From the NCBI RefSeq assembly GCF_036208045.1, contig NZ_CP121472.1, positions 2,429,531-2,493,530 on the forward strand: a stretch of 64,000 nucleotides of DNA. The letters are read 5' to 3'. This DNA comes from Thiorhodovibrio winogradskyi (GTDB lineage: Bacteria; Pseudomonadota; Gammaproteobacteria; Chromatiales; Chromatiaceae). Each line of letters begins with the position of its first letter. The stretch's first letter is position 1. Below are positions 17,849 through 30,356 of the stretch, one piece after another. The position numbers were made by a program, and so were the translations under genes. Under the pieces are notes generated by a model. That model ran no database searches and was not told where the DNA came from. It saw nothing but the letters and a program-made list of their open reading frames with translations.

Positions 17849-19480
17849 TCAGCGTGCGCTGACCAGTCGGGCGAGGCGGTTTTGGTAGCGACGCATGACC
17901 CAAAGGTGCATGGGCGCTTGGGTGAGGCGGTAGATGGGCCAGGGCAGGGCGGGGGCGTAGTCATGGATGGCGGCCATGGTGTAGCGGCCGTTGAGCAGAC
18001 TATGGAATTCGAATCTGGGTTGTTCTGTCGGCTGGATCTCTGCCTGGATTCCTGATTCCTTCCATGGTTCGCTCCCAGATGTACTCTCTGGTTGGCTTTT
18101 GAGTTGCCCGGGGGTGCCGGAGCGGGCCAGCAGGCCGCCGGCGATGCGGTAGACGCGGCGTTCTCGGTTGCTGTGCTCGGGCTGGAGTTCAAGCCGCAGC
18201 AAGATGAGGTGCGGCCAGCGAGTGGAAACTGTCCAGTGGCCGGCCTGGTCTTCATGCGTGCGGATCAGGCCGAGGCAGCAGCGGCCGAGCCAGCGAAAGT
18301 AGTTGCCAGCGACCCAGGCGGCGTCCAGACCAGGTGGGGTGAGAATGCGCTGGATGGAGCGCACCAGGCTTTGCTCGCGCATGCGACTTTGGTCGGCCGG
18401 TTGCCAGGGCGCGCGCGGGCTGGTCGGGCGCGCTGGCTGGCGGGGGCTTATCTTTTGGGGTGGGCCTGTGCGGGGCTGCGGTGCGGATGGGGCGCACGCG
18501 GCGGCAGTGGTCTGCCTTGCGCTGGTGTTGGTTGCGGCCAGCACCTGCTGGAGCGCGGCGCGAAAGCTCAGGGCATGAGGCGCGATGGCGCGCTGCACCG
18601 AGTTATCGCGTATTTGGGTGCTTTCCGGCAGGCTTTCGACAATGGCGCCGACCAGGGCGGGCGGGGCGCCGCTGGCCCAGCGCGCGGTCAGTGCGGCCAG
18701 ATGTCGCGGCAGCCAGGGTACCGGGATGAAGTGGCGTTTGCGCCCAAGTACCTCGCTGGTTGTGCGCAGCATCTCGGCATAGCTCAAACAGTCGGCGCCG
18801 CCGATATCAAAGGCGCCGGCGAAGTCCTCCGGGCGGCCGAGGCAGTGGAGCAGGGCGCGGATGAGGTCATCAAGCGCAATCGGACGGGTGAGCGAGCGCG
18901 CGCTGGGTGGCAGCAGCATCAGCGGCAGTCGCCGCACCAGGTCGATTAGCAGCGCGGGGCCGGAGCCACCGGGACCGACCACCAGGCTGGCGCGCAGGGC
19001 GGTGACCGGGGTGCCGCGCGCGGCCAGCACCATCTCGACCTCACGGCGGTTCCATAGTAGGGGCGCGAACTCAAAGCCTTGTGGCAACAGCCCGCTGACG
19101 AAGAGGATCTGCCGCACGCCCTTGGCGGCGGCGGCCTGGGCAAAGTTATCCGCCAGAATCAAGTCCATATCACGCGGCTGGGCCTGTGTGAGCCGCGAGG
19201 AAGGCGCCTGGGAATGCACCAGATAGACAGCGATATCGATATCGCGCAGTCCGTGGCGCAGGGCCTCGGCCGAGAACAGATCGCAGTGCTCCCAGTGCAG
19301 CTTGGGGTGTTCGCTCGCGCGGGCGGCGCGCGCCGGGGAGCGGGTCAGGGCGCGAACTGGATAGTGCTCCGCGAGACGCGGGCAGAGGGCAGTGCCGATA
19401 AAGCCACTAGCGCCAGCGACGGCGATGCGGCGGATACTGCCGGACGTTTTCTCCGAGGCGGTGTGCGGTGCGGCCGTCAT
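17849..19480 (-). CDS. SDR-family NAD(P)-binding protein with extra C-terminal domain
   Basis: A 543-residue protein. The N-terminal half is an atypical short-chain dehydrogenase/reductase fold. Its nucleotide motif is GASGFIG (G23-x2-G26-x2-G29), followed by a CDLFSAEALRHGLRDIDIAVYLVHS segment and FVSGLLP where the catalytic region would be. There is no clear Tyr-x3-Lys. A Pro/Gln-rich linker at about 325-365 joins it to a C-terminal domain resembling the DUF2867 partner often attached to such proteins (YFRWLGRCCLGLIRTHEDQAGHWTV). Substrate unknown. The gene's start overlaps the stop of the upstream 431-residue protein (ATGA), so the two form an operon. Confidence 0.8.
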   Translation of the reverse strand: MTAAPHTASEKTSGSIRRIAVAGASGFIGTALCPRLAEHYPVRALTRSPARAARASEHPKLHWEHCDLFSAEALRHGLRDIDIAVYLVHSQAPSSRLTQAQPRDMDLILADNFAQAAAAKGVRQILFVSGLLPQGFEFAPLLWNRREVEMVLAARGTPVTALRASLVVGPGGSGPALLIDLVRRLPLMLLPPSARSLTRPIALDDLIRALLHCLGRPEDFAGAFDIGGADCLSYAEMLRTTSEVLGRKRHFIPVPWLPRHLAALTARWASGAPPALVGAIVESLPESTQIRDNSVQRAIAPHALSFRAALQQVLAATNTSARQTTAAACAPSAPQPRTGPPQKISPRQPARPTSPRAPWQPADQSRMREQSLVRSIQRILTPPGLDAAWVAGNYFRWLGRCCLGLIRTHEDQAGHWTVSTRWPHLILLRLELQPEHSNRERRVYRIAGGLLARSGTPGQLKSQPESTSGSEPWKESGIQAEIQPTEQPRFEFHSLLNGRYTMAAIHDYAPALPWPIYRLTQAPMHLWVMRRYQNRLARLVSAR

Positions 19481-20772
19481 GACCTCTGGGCTCCGGAACG
19501 CCCGCGCGTGGCGAGGAATGCGCGCAGCAGGCCGGCGTGGAGGGCGTCCAGGGTTTCGCGCCGGGCGATTTGGTCTGGTTCGGCGCGCAGAGCCTGGGCG
19601 GCAGCGAAAATCTCGGCCAGGTCGGTATCCCTGGGTACCAGGTCCGGGTCGGGCGGAACCAGTCCGGGGCTGGTCAATAGCAGCCAGGCGGGGAAATCCT
19701 GGTTGTCAAGTTCGGCGTCGCTATCCTCGAAGCGCTGCCAGGCCGCGGCCAGGTTGGCATCGGGAAAGTCTTGTGCCTGCAGCAGACGCGCGGCTTGGTC
19801 AGGCTGTTCCCAGCACAGCCGAAGCCAGTCGTCGCGTGCGCTCAGCGGGTCGCCGTCCTGCCAGCACACGCGAGCATGCAGAGCCATGAGTTTGAGTTGG
19901 CTGTTCCACTTCGGAGTGGCTTCGATAGCCGCACGTGCCTGTTGCCAATGTTCGGCGCGGGCCCAGGCGATGGCGGGATGCGGCCTGGCTGTGGTTGATG
20001 TGCTCTCAGCTTGGGTCTGTGTGTCCTTCGCCCGAGCCTCAGTCAGTGCCTCGGCCAACGCCGTCCACAGCGGCGCCAGGTAATCGCGCGCGCTCGAGCG
20101 TTGGCCGAGCAGTTGGCGCGCGACCGGCTCCAGGGCGTCGAGCACCTGGAAGCGGCCGCCGAGATCCGGCATGGTGGCCAGGGTCGCGGGTGCGTCGACC
20201 AGTTGCCGCCAGCCGCCGAGCTGGGGGTGATCCGGGCGCCGCGCGCGCAATTGCTCGAGCGCATCGACAGCGGCATCCGGCCGGCGTGCGCGCAGGGCCT
20301 CGCGCAGTCGGTTCTCGAGCAGGGTGGCGCCACTGTCGTGAAACAAATCGAGCTGCTTGCGCGTCGGATCGGTTTCGAACCGGATGCCGAGCAGTTCGTC
20401 GAGCGGTGGCTTGGTGGGACCTGCGCCGATCTTGAGCAAGCCTGGTTCCCGACCCCAGCGTTCAAGCAGTTGGGGCTGACCGATCAGGCCCTGGGCGCGG
20501 GCATAGCTGTGCAAGTCCGTGAGCAGCGCGGCCAGTTCGGTGGCCTTTAGCTTGGGCTCGGCGCGCAACAGCGCGAGCAGTTCGGGCCGCTGGCCAAGCC
20601 GCCAGGCCTCGTAGTCGGTAAAACTCAGCCAGCCGGCGGCGAGCAGGAAGTCGAAGGGATCGAAGCCAGGATTCTCTTGCATCAGTTGGTCAAGCAGTTG
20701 GCGCGCCGCGGCGCGATCATGTGGTGGGAGCATGAGGGTCTCGGGAGGCGGCGCCGGTGGATGATCTTTCAT
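19477..20772 (-). CDS. Conserved-looking protein of unknown function
   Basis: A 431-residue soluble protein I do not recognise. It is rich in Ala, Leu, Arg and Trp and mostly helical. Near residues 25-50 it has NPGFDPFDFLLAAGWLSFTDYEAWRLGQ, which looks like a conserved core. The C-terminal half has helix-pair spacing reminiscent of TPR-like repeats (RAEHWQQARAAIEATPKWNSQLKLMALHARVCWQDG). No signal peptide or membrane helix. The ATG giving MKDHPPAPP is preferred. It is the first gene of a two-gene operon with the SDR protein and is divergent from the Uma2 gene with little space between. Confidence 0.7.
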   Translation of the reverse strand: MKDHPPAPPPETLMLPPHDRAAARQLLDQLMQENPGFDPFDFLLAAGWLSFTDYEAWRLGQRPELLALLRAEPKLKATELAALLTDLHSYARAQGLIGQPQLLERWGREPGLLKIGAGPTKPPLDELLGIRFETDPTRKQLDLFHDSGATLLENRLREALRARRPDAAVDALEQLRARRPDHPQLGGWRQLVDAPATLATMPDLGGRFQVLDALEPVARQLLGQRSSARDYLAPLWTALAEALTEARAKDTQTQAESTSTTARPHPAIAWARAEHWQQARAAIEATPKWNSQLKLMALHARVCWQDGDPLSARDDWLRLCWEQPDQAARLLQAQDFPDANLAAAWQRFEDSDAELDNQDFPAWLLLTSPGLVPPDPDLVPRDTDLAEIFAAAQALRAEPDQIARRETLDALHAGLLRAFLATRGRSGAQRS

Positions 20773-20830
20773 GGCAACGGATTTATACTCAGTCCATAAC
20801 CGAGGTTCAACGTCCCTAGCGGAGGTCATG

Positions 20831-21499
20831 ATGCATGCCTATGCGACAGCGGCCAAGCTCGCCGAGCAAATGCCCAATGCCGGGGCTTGGCTAAGCGACG
20901 AGCCGGAAATGGAAAGCTCTATACATTATCAACAACTTGCCTTGTTGGTCAGCTGCCTGGAATGGTACTGGCGCGAGCGCCAGGATTTCTTTATCGGCGC
21001 CAATCTGACGGTGTATTACAGCCATCAACAGCTCAAGCACCGGGATTTTCGCGGACCGGACTTTTTCCTGGTGCGGGAGACCGAGCGGCGCCAGCGCAAT
21101 TCCTGGGTGGTGTGGGAGGAGGACGGCCGCTACCCGGATTTGATCATTGAGCTGTTGTCGGATTCCACCGCCAAGGTGGATCGCAACGAGAAAAAAGATC
21201 TCTACCAGCGCGTTTTTCGCACCCCTGAGTATTTCTGGTTCTCGCCCGAGACCCTGGAGTTTGCCGGCTTCCGGCTGGTGAACAACAGCTATCGGCCGAT
21301 TCGGCCCAATGGAAAGCAACACCTGTGGAGCGGCGTGCTGGGACTCTACCTTGGCATTGAACCGCGGTCGTCGAGGCTGCGCTATTACGATGGCTCGGGC
21401 GCGCTCATTGCAACGGCGGAAGAGTCGGCGCTGATGGAGCAGGACCGTGCCGAGCGCCTGGCACAGCGCCTGCGCGCCTTGGGGGTCGATCCGGACTAG
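20831..21499 (+). CDS. Uma2-family (DUF820) putative endonuclease
   Basis: PD-(D/E)XK-fold protein of the Uma2 family. The core is visible as GPDFFLV, the stretch PDLIIELLSDSTAKVDRNEKK and DLYQR...EYFWFSPE. The acidic residues of GPD and IIEL plus the Lys in the DxxxK helix are the likely active site. Uma2 proteins are widespread in cyanobacteria and other bacteria, often in many copies, and their biological role is uncertain. Two adjacent ATG codons follow a GGAGG site; the second has better spacing and is used here. It converges with the SNF2 gene. Confidence 0.85.
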   Translation: MHAYATAAKLAEQMPNAGAWLSDEPEMESSIHYQQLALLVSCLEWYWRERQDFFIGANLTVYYSHQQLKHRDFRGPDFFLVRETERRQRNSWVVWEEDGRYPDLIIELLSDSTAKVDRNEKKDLYQRVFRTPEYFWFSPETLEFAGFRLVNNSYRPIRPNGKQHLWSGVLGLYLGIEPRSSRLRYYDGSGALIATAEESALMEQDRAERLAQRLRALGVDPD

Positions 21500-21516
21500 G
21501 CCGCGAATGATCGCCC

Positions 21517-21552
21517 CAGACTCTCCGTCGGACTCTCGTTCGGACTCGGGAG
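21517..21552. repeat. 12-bp tandem repeat 3' of the SNF2 gene
   Basis: Three units: CAGACTCTCCGT, CGGACTCTCGTT, CGGACTCGGGAG. They lie 6 bp beyond the helicase stop codon, in the short gap between two convergent genes. Confidence 0.65.
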
Positions 21553-21557
21553 CCCGT

Positions 21558-24500
21558 TCAGTTCTCCGCCTCGGCAATGGGCGCGAACAGCATGTCCAGG
21601 TCCGAGGCACTCAAGCTGGAGGTGGCGCCGGCGCCGCCTGTTAGCATGGCATCGGCCAGCGCCTGTTTGCGCGCTTGCAGCTCGGCGACTTTCTGCTCCA
21701 CGGTGCCCTCGGTCAGCAGCTTGTAGACGAACACTGGCTTATCCTGGCCGATGCGATGGGCACGGTCGGTGGCCTGGCGTTCCGCGGCCGGATTCCACCA
21801 GGGATCGTAGTGGATCACGGTATCGGCGGCGGTCAGGTTGAGCCCGCTGCCGCCGGCTTTCAGGCTGATCAAAAACAGCGGCACCTCACCGGATTGGAAA
21901 CGATCCACCAGCACATCCCGGTGTTGAGTGCGGCCGGTGAGTTTCACATAGTCCTGCTCCGGGCGCATCTTGTGGCGGGCTCCGAGCTCTCCCTCGATTA
22001 GATCGAGCATGCTGGCGAACTGGGAGAACAGCAGAATCCGCCGGCCCTCGTCGCGCAGGTCGGCGAGGAGTTCCAGCAGCATCTCGAGCTTGGCCGATGT
22101 CTTGACTTTCCTGGCGCTCTCGAGCGATAACAGTCGCGGGTCGCAACACACCTGTCGTAGTTTCAGCAGCGCATCGAGAATCACAATGCCGCTGCGCGAC
22201 AGGCCCTTGCGCTCCACCTCCTTGCGCACTCGCTCGTGCATGGCCAGGCGCAGGGTCTCGTAGAGATCGCGCTGGGCGCCGGCGAGAGGCACCTCGCGCA
22301 GGATCTCGGTCTTGGGCGGCAACTCGGGGGCGACTTCCTCCTTGGTGCGCCGCAGCATGAAGGGCGCGATGCGCCGGCGCAGCTGTTCCGCGCGCGGCTG
22401 GTCGTTGAATTTTTCGATGGGGTTGCGAAACAGCCGCTTGAAACGCCGATCATCGCCAAGCAGTCCGGGCATGAGGAAATCAATCAACGCCCAGAGTTCA
22501 CCCAGGTGATTTTCCAGTGGCGTGCCGGTCAGGCACAATCGGTGGCGAGCGTTGATAATGCGCACCGCCTCGGCCGCCTTGCTGCGCGGGTTCTTCACCG
22601 CCTGTGCCTCGTCAAGAATCAGCAGGTGGTATTGATGGGCGGCCAATTCCTGATAATCGCGCGGCAGCAGCGGATAGGTGGTCAGGATCAGGTCGTGCTC
22701 GGGAATCTCGGCAAAGCGCGCGCGCCTGTCGGCGCCCTGCAGCAGCAGGACCTTTAGCTCGGGTGTGAAACGCTCGGCCTCGCGGCGCCAGTTGAACATC
22801 AGGCTGGTGGGAGCAACCACCAGGCTGGGGCGGTCGGCGCGGCCAGCGCTTTTCTCCACCAGCAGATGAGTCAGGCATTGGATGGTCTTGCCCAGACCCA
22901 TGTCATCGGCCAGCACGCCGCCGAGTTCAAAATCACGTAGAAATTGCAGCCAGTCGAGTCCCTTGCGCTGATAGGGGCGCAGCTCCGCATGCAGTCCCGG
23001 CGGTGGCTCGACCGGCGCGATCCCCTCGAAGTCCCGCAGCCGTCGACCCCATTCCAAGGCTTTCTCGGCACCAGACCAGCGCGTGTCCGGCAGCGCCTGC
23101 GCGAGCTGGGCCAGCTCGCCGCGCTGACTGTGCGCCAGGCGCAGGCGGCCGTCTTTGTCGAGCGGTTTGTCGTCGTAGAGTTCAATCAGGGTGGTGAGCA
23201 GCGGACGCAGGCGCGCGAGCGGCATCATGGCGTAGCGCCCATCGGGGAGCTTGATCGGCAGCTTGGTGTCATCTGGCGTGTTGGCCAGGGCCGCGGCGCT
23301 GAAGCTGTCGCGATAATTGTGCATCAGCTCAACCAGCAGCGGCAGCAGATCGACGCGCTGACCATCGACCTCCACGCCCAGCGACAGGCTGAACCAGGCA
23401 TCCTGGGCCTCGTCCTCGATCTGGAATTCCCAATCTTCGACATCGGCGAGTTGGTAGCGGAAGCTGGGGTTGACGATGATGACCCAGCCGTTTTCGCGCA
23501 GTCGGGGCAGATCGTAGGTCACGAATTGCAGCCAGTCGCGGTCTGGTTCATCCAGAGACAGGCGACCGTGGGTTTCGTGTTCAAAACTGAAACCGAGCAT
23601 GCCCAGTTCGATGATGGCATCGCGCTCGCGCTCGCGGTCACGCAGGCATTCCACCACTATGCCATCGCGCACCTCCTCGACCACGGAATGCGGCAGATCA
23701 TGGGGGATGAGCCGTTTGCCGTAGCGAAAGCTTAAAGAGGCGCCGTCGACCCAGGTGGGACGCTCCTGCATACCCCAGTGACGCAGTTCACGCGCGACCT
23801 CGCGGTTCTCACTCCAAAGTTCGAGCATCGGCACGGGTTTGAGGTCTTCGACCCGGCGCCGCTCAACCGCAGGTGGTTGCGGGAGCTTGAGATTGGGCAG
23901 ACGGTCGTTCAGGCGCTGGCGCAGTGGCTCAGCGGCGCTGCTCGGCACGGCGGGTGCCTGCACCAGCAGGGTGGCGGTGGCTGGGTCGAGGTCGGTCTCG
24001 AGCAGACCGCAGTGGCCATTGCTCGGATCAAGCCAGCATGGCGGTTCGCAGGGAAGCACCAGGGTGCCGGGTGGGCCACCGTCGAGGCGGATGCCGAGGG
24101 TGGCATCGTCCTGTAGCTCCCAACGGAAGGTGCCGCGCAGTGGCGACTGCCATTGCATGGGGTGGTCGCCGGACTCACAGCCAGAGTCCCAGTAGGCACG
24201 CGTGCTGAGTGCAAGTTGACGCAGCAGATCGGCGCTGCCGGGACCGGCAATGCGCAGGCGGTGGCGATTGAGTCGGCCGCTGGATGTGCTGGTGACGCTC
24301 TCGGTCAGGGCCATGATGCGATGATCGGCAGGGGTGATGAAGCCTGCCTGCGAGCGCCCGAGCAGGGAAAAAGGTTCGCGCTTGCCGAAACCGCCGTCGA
24401 TCAAGCAGCGGGTTTTTTCCGCTGTCAAAAACAGCGCCGGACGATGTTGCTCCGTTGCGAGTTCGAGCCGAAACAGCAGGCAGTAGCTGTTATCCGTGCT

Positions 24501-24950
24501 CAGGCGCTGCTGCAGTTGTTCGGCGCCAGCCAGCCAATTAAGCAGCTCGCGTGGCAGCGGCGCGGCCGCTGGGCTGGGCAGAACGGCTTGTCCTTCATCG
24601 GCATTGGCCGCGCCCTCGCGCAGGCGTTTTTCGGCCGCGAACAGCAGTGCCACCACGTGCTTGCAGTTGAGGCCAACCGGGCAGGAGCATTGCCCAGTGA
24701 GTTCCAGGGCGCCGATGCTGGGCGCCGAGATCTGCACCAGGGTCACATAGGTCTGATTGCCGGAACCCCGCACTCGACCATTGACTGTACCGCGCTCGGT
24801 GTCGATGTTCAGGCTCTGAACGCGACCATTGCGAAAGTAACGCATACCGCGCTCGAAGCTTCTGAGATCGAACTGATTTTGAAAAGTAGCGATGAGGTTG
24901 ACTGGGATCACGATGTCTCTGGCGGTCTGGGGCGGCGGCAAACCGCTCAA
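21558..24950 (-). CDS. SWIM zinc-finger SNF2-family helicase
   Basis: A 1130-residue ATP-dependent DNA translocase of the bacterial SNF2/HepA type. The N-terminal SWIM zinc finger is C88-x-C90-x5-C96-x-H98 (CSCPVGLNCKHVV). About 500 residues of mixed alpha/beta sequence follow. The motor domain has Walker A LADDMGLGKTIQ near residue 680, the DEAQ box near 778, LTGTPLENHLGELWAL, and motif VI ATDRAHRIGQ near 1060. Such proteins remodel protein-DNA or RNA-polymerase-DNA complexes; the exact role here is unknown. It lies downstream of the kinase/GGDEF operon with a gap of about 80 nt and may have its own promoter. Confidence 0.93.
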   Translation of the reverse strand: MSGLPPPQTARDIVIPVNLIATFQNQFDLRSFERGMRYFRNGRVQSLNIDTERGTVNGRVRGSGNQTYVTLVQISAPSIGALELTGQCSCPVGLNCKHVVALLFAAEKRLREGAANADEGQAVLPSPAAAPLPRELLNWLAGAEQLQQRLSTDNSYCLLFRLELATEQHRPALFLTAEKTRCLIDGGFGKREPFSLLGRSQAGFITPADHRIMALTESVTSTSSGRLNRHRLRIAGPGSADLLRQLALSTRAYWDSGCESGDHPMQWQSPLRGTFRWELQDDATLGIRLDGGPPGTLVLPCEPPCWLDPSNGHCGLLETDLDPATATLLVQAPAVPSSAAEPLRQRLNDRLPNLKLPQPPAVERRRVEDLKPVPMLELWSENREVARELRHWGMQERPTWVDGASLSFRYGKRLIPHDLPHSVVEEVRDGIVVECLRDRERERDAIIELGMLGFSFEHETHGRLSLDEPDRDWLQFVTYDLPRLRENGWVIIVNPSFRYQLADVEDWEFQIEDEAQDAWFSLSLGVEVDGQRVDLLPLLVELMHNYRDSFSAAALANTPDDTKLPIKLPDGRYAMMPLARLRPLLTTLIELYDDKPLDKDGRLRLAHSQRGELAQLAQALPDTRWSGAEKALEWGRRLRDFEGIAPVEPPPGLHAELRPYQRKGLDWLQFLRDFELGGVLADDMGLGKTIQCLTHLLVEKSAGRADRPSLVVAPTSLMFNWRREAERFTPELKVLLLQGADRRARFAEIPEHDLILTTYPLLPRDYQELAAHQYHLLILDEAQAVKNPRSKAAEAVRIINARHRLCLTGTPLENHLGELWALIDFLMPGLLGDDRRFKRLFRNPIEKFNDQPRAEQLRRRIAPFMLRRTKEEVAPELPPKTEILREVPLAGAQRDLYETLRLAMHERVRKEVERKGLSRSGIVILDALLKLRQVCCDPRLLSLESARKVKTSAKLEMLLELLADLRDEGRRILLFSQFASMLDLIEGELGARHKMRPEQDYVKLTGRTQHRDVLVDRFQSGEVPLFLISLKAGGSGLNLTAADTVIHYDPWWNPAAERQATDRAHRIGQDKPVFVYKLLTEGTVEQKVAELQARKQALADAMLTGGAGATSSLSASDLDMLFAPIAEAEN

Positions 24951-25028
24951 TATAACGGTTTTGGCGTTGGCGTAGGGCGAGGATGGCGGATTAGCGCTCC
25001 GGCGGGCTGGCGGATGGACTCCCTACGT

Positions 25029-25373
25029 TTAGCGATTGGCGGACGGTACCCAGATCTCTCGCACTTGGCCGCGAGCGCTCAACATGCGCACCCAGTAGCC
25101 ATCCGGATGCTGGCGAATGCTGACGACATGACCGCCGGTTTGCTCGCGGGCGCGCTCAGCGGCCTGATCGGCGGTGAGTTTGGGGGCTGGGGATTTGATG
25201 GCGCTTTGGGTGCGCCTGGAATCTGATGTGTGCGAGTCATCTGCCAGCGACGCAGCCCAGCTCGCACCGCCAATGCCAAGCAGCGCAATCGTAGCCAGAG
25301 GAGCCAGCCACGGGATGGCCGGGCCGGCGCGAGGACCGCTTTTGTTTACGGCTTTGCCTTTGGTTGTGCTCAT
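25029..25373 (-). CDS. Small exported PepSY-like protein
   Basis: A 114-residue protein with an N-terminal hydrophobic segment (about residues 22-40, ending ASWA-ASLA) that looks like a signal peptide or anchor. A Ser/Lys-rich linker follows. The C-terminal 45 residues (LTADQAAERAREQTGGHVVSIRQHPDGYWVRMLSARGQVREIWV) fit the PepSY/YpmB-like pattern of an early helix and a short beta sheet. PepSY domains often regulate proteases or sensor kinases. Its start overlaps the stop of the REC-GGDEF gene, so it may tune that signalling module. Confidence 0.65.
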   Translation of the reverse strand: MSTTKGKAVNKSGPRAGPAIPWLAPLATIALLGIGGASWAASLADDSHTSDSRRTQSAIKSPAPKLTADQAAERAREQTGGHVVSIRQHPDGYWVRMLSARGQVREIWVPSANR

Positions 25374-26305
25374 GCGTCCGGGTCGATCCGCTCGATGCGG
25401 TGGCGGCCAGCGCCCTTGGCTGCGTACAGGGCGCGGTCGGCCAGTTCAACCAAGGCGGCGTTGGTGAGCGAGGATTGACCGGGCGGATGCGGGTGCAGGG
25501 TCACCAGGCCGATGCTAATGGTGACATGGGCATCGACTGGCGAATGCTCGTGCACAATGGCGAGGGCATCGACCGCGTCGCTGATGTCCTGGGCGATGCC
25601 TGTGGCCTGTTCGGCATCCGCGTGCGGCAGAATGACCATGAATTCCTCGCCACCGTAGCGGGCGATGAAATCACCCGAGCGCCGCAGGACATTGCTGGCG
25701 GCGTGCGCGAGTTGGCGCAGACACTGATCACCCTTGCCATGGCCGTAGTTATCGTTGAAGGGCTTGAAGTGGTCGACATCGAACAACAGCAGTGACAGTG
25801 GCTGGCCGGTGCGCTGGGCGCGGCGCCATTCCTCGTCCAAGGTCTGTTCGAAGCGGCGGCGGTTGGGGATTTCCGTCAGAGCGTCGATGAAGGCGTAGGT
25901 CTCGAGCAGATCGTATTTGTTTTTCAGATCCAGATGCAGGGCAACCCGCGCCTTGACCACCGGCGGATGAAAGGGCTTGGTAATGTAATCCACGGCGCCA
26001 CTGGCAAAGCCCTTGGCGGCATCCATGACCTCGGAAACCGCGGTGACGAAGATGACCGGGATGCGCTTGGTGGTTTCGTCGTTTTTCAGGGCGGCACACA
26101 CCTGATAACCATCCATCACGGGCATCAGAATGTCGAACAGAACCAGATCGGGCTGCGGCTCGGAGCGCGCGAGTTTGAGCGCGCGCTCCGGCGTGGTGGC
26201 GGCGCTGACACGATAGTCACCGCGAAAGAGTTCCATCAGCAGCTCGATGTTCTCTTTGGTGTCGTCAACAATCAGAATCTTGTGGCGGCGTTCTGGGCTG
26301 TTCAT
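25370..26305 (-). CDS. Response regulator with diguanylate cyclase (REC-GGDEF)
   Basis: PleD-like response regulator that would make cyclic di-GMP when phosphorylated. The receiver domain (residues 8-125) has the acidic pair VDD at 13-15, the phospho-acceptor Asp58 in LFDILMP and Lys110 in YITKPF. The GGDEF domain (about 132-295) has the active-site signature GGEEF at 218-222. The inhibitory I-site R-S-G-D is at 209-212, correctly five residues upstream, so product inhibition is expected. Length 311 residues. It is directly downstream of the hybrid histidine kinase, its likely phospho-donor. Confidence 0.93.
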   Translation of the reverse strand: MNSPERRHKILIVDDTKENIELLMELFRGDYRVSAATTPERALKLARSEPQPDLVLFDILMPVMDGYQVCAALKNDETTKRIPVIFVTAVSEVMDAAKGFASGAVDYITKPFHPPVVKARVALHLDLKNKYDLLETYAFIDALTEIPNRRRFEQTLDEEWRRAQRTGQPLSLLLFDVDHFKPFNDNYGHGKGDQCLRQLAHAASNVLRRSGDFIARYGGEEFMVILPHADAEQATGIAQDISDAVDALAIVHEHSPVDAHVTISIGLVTLHPHPPGQSSLTNAALVELADRALYAAKGAGRHRIERIDPDA

Positions 26306-26335
26306 GGGATGCTGAGGTGGGTGCGATGTCCTATG

Positions 26336-30079
<3,744 letters not shown>

Positions 30080-30356
30080 GGCTTGACCTTATCGGGCAAC
30101 GGGTATGGTGGTGCCTGGCGGATGCCGAAGCATGAAAATTGTCTGTGATCTGGCCAGTCTCCGGCGTCAAGGCTTAGTCTAATTGGAAAGCGGAATCCTC
30201 GCGAAAATCCTTAGAGGCGATTCTCCTGGGCCTGTTGCCGTTGTGGGAGAGGGGTTAGACTGTCGCTATCAACAGATCCGGGGGCGAGCCCAGGGCCTTA
30301 AGATCAAGGCGTGCCCGTTGGCGCCCGGTCACTGAAGCTTGGCTGGAGTTTGATGC

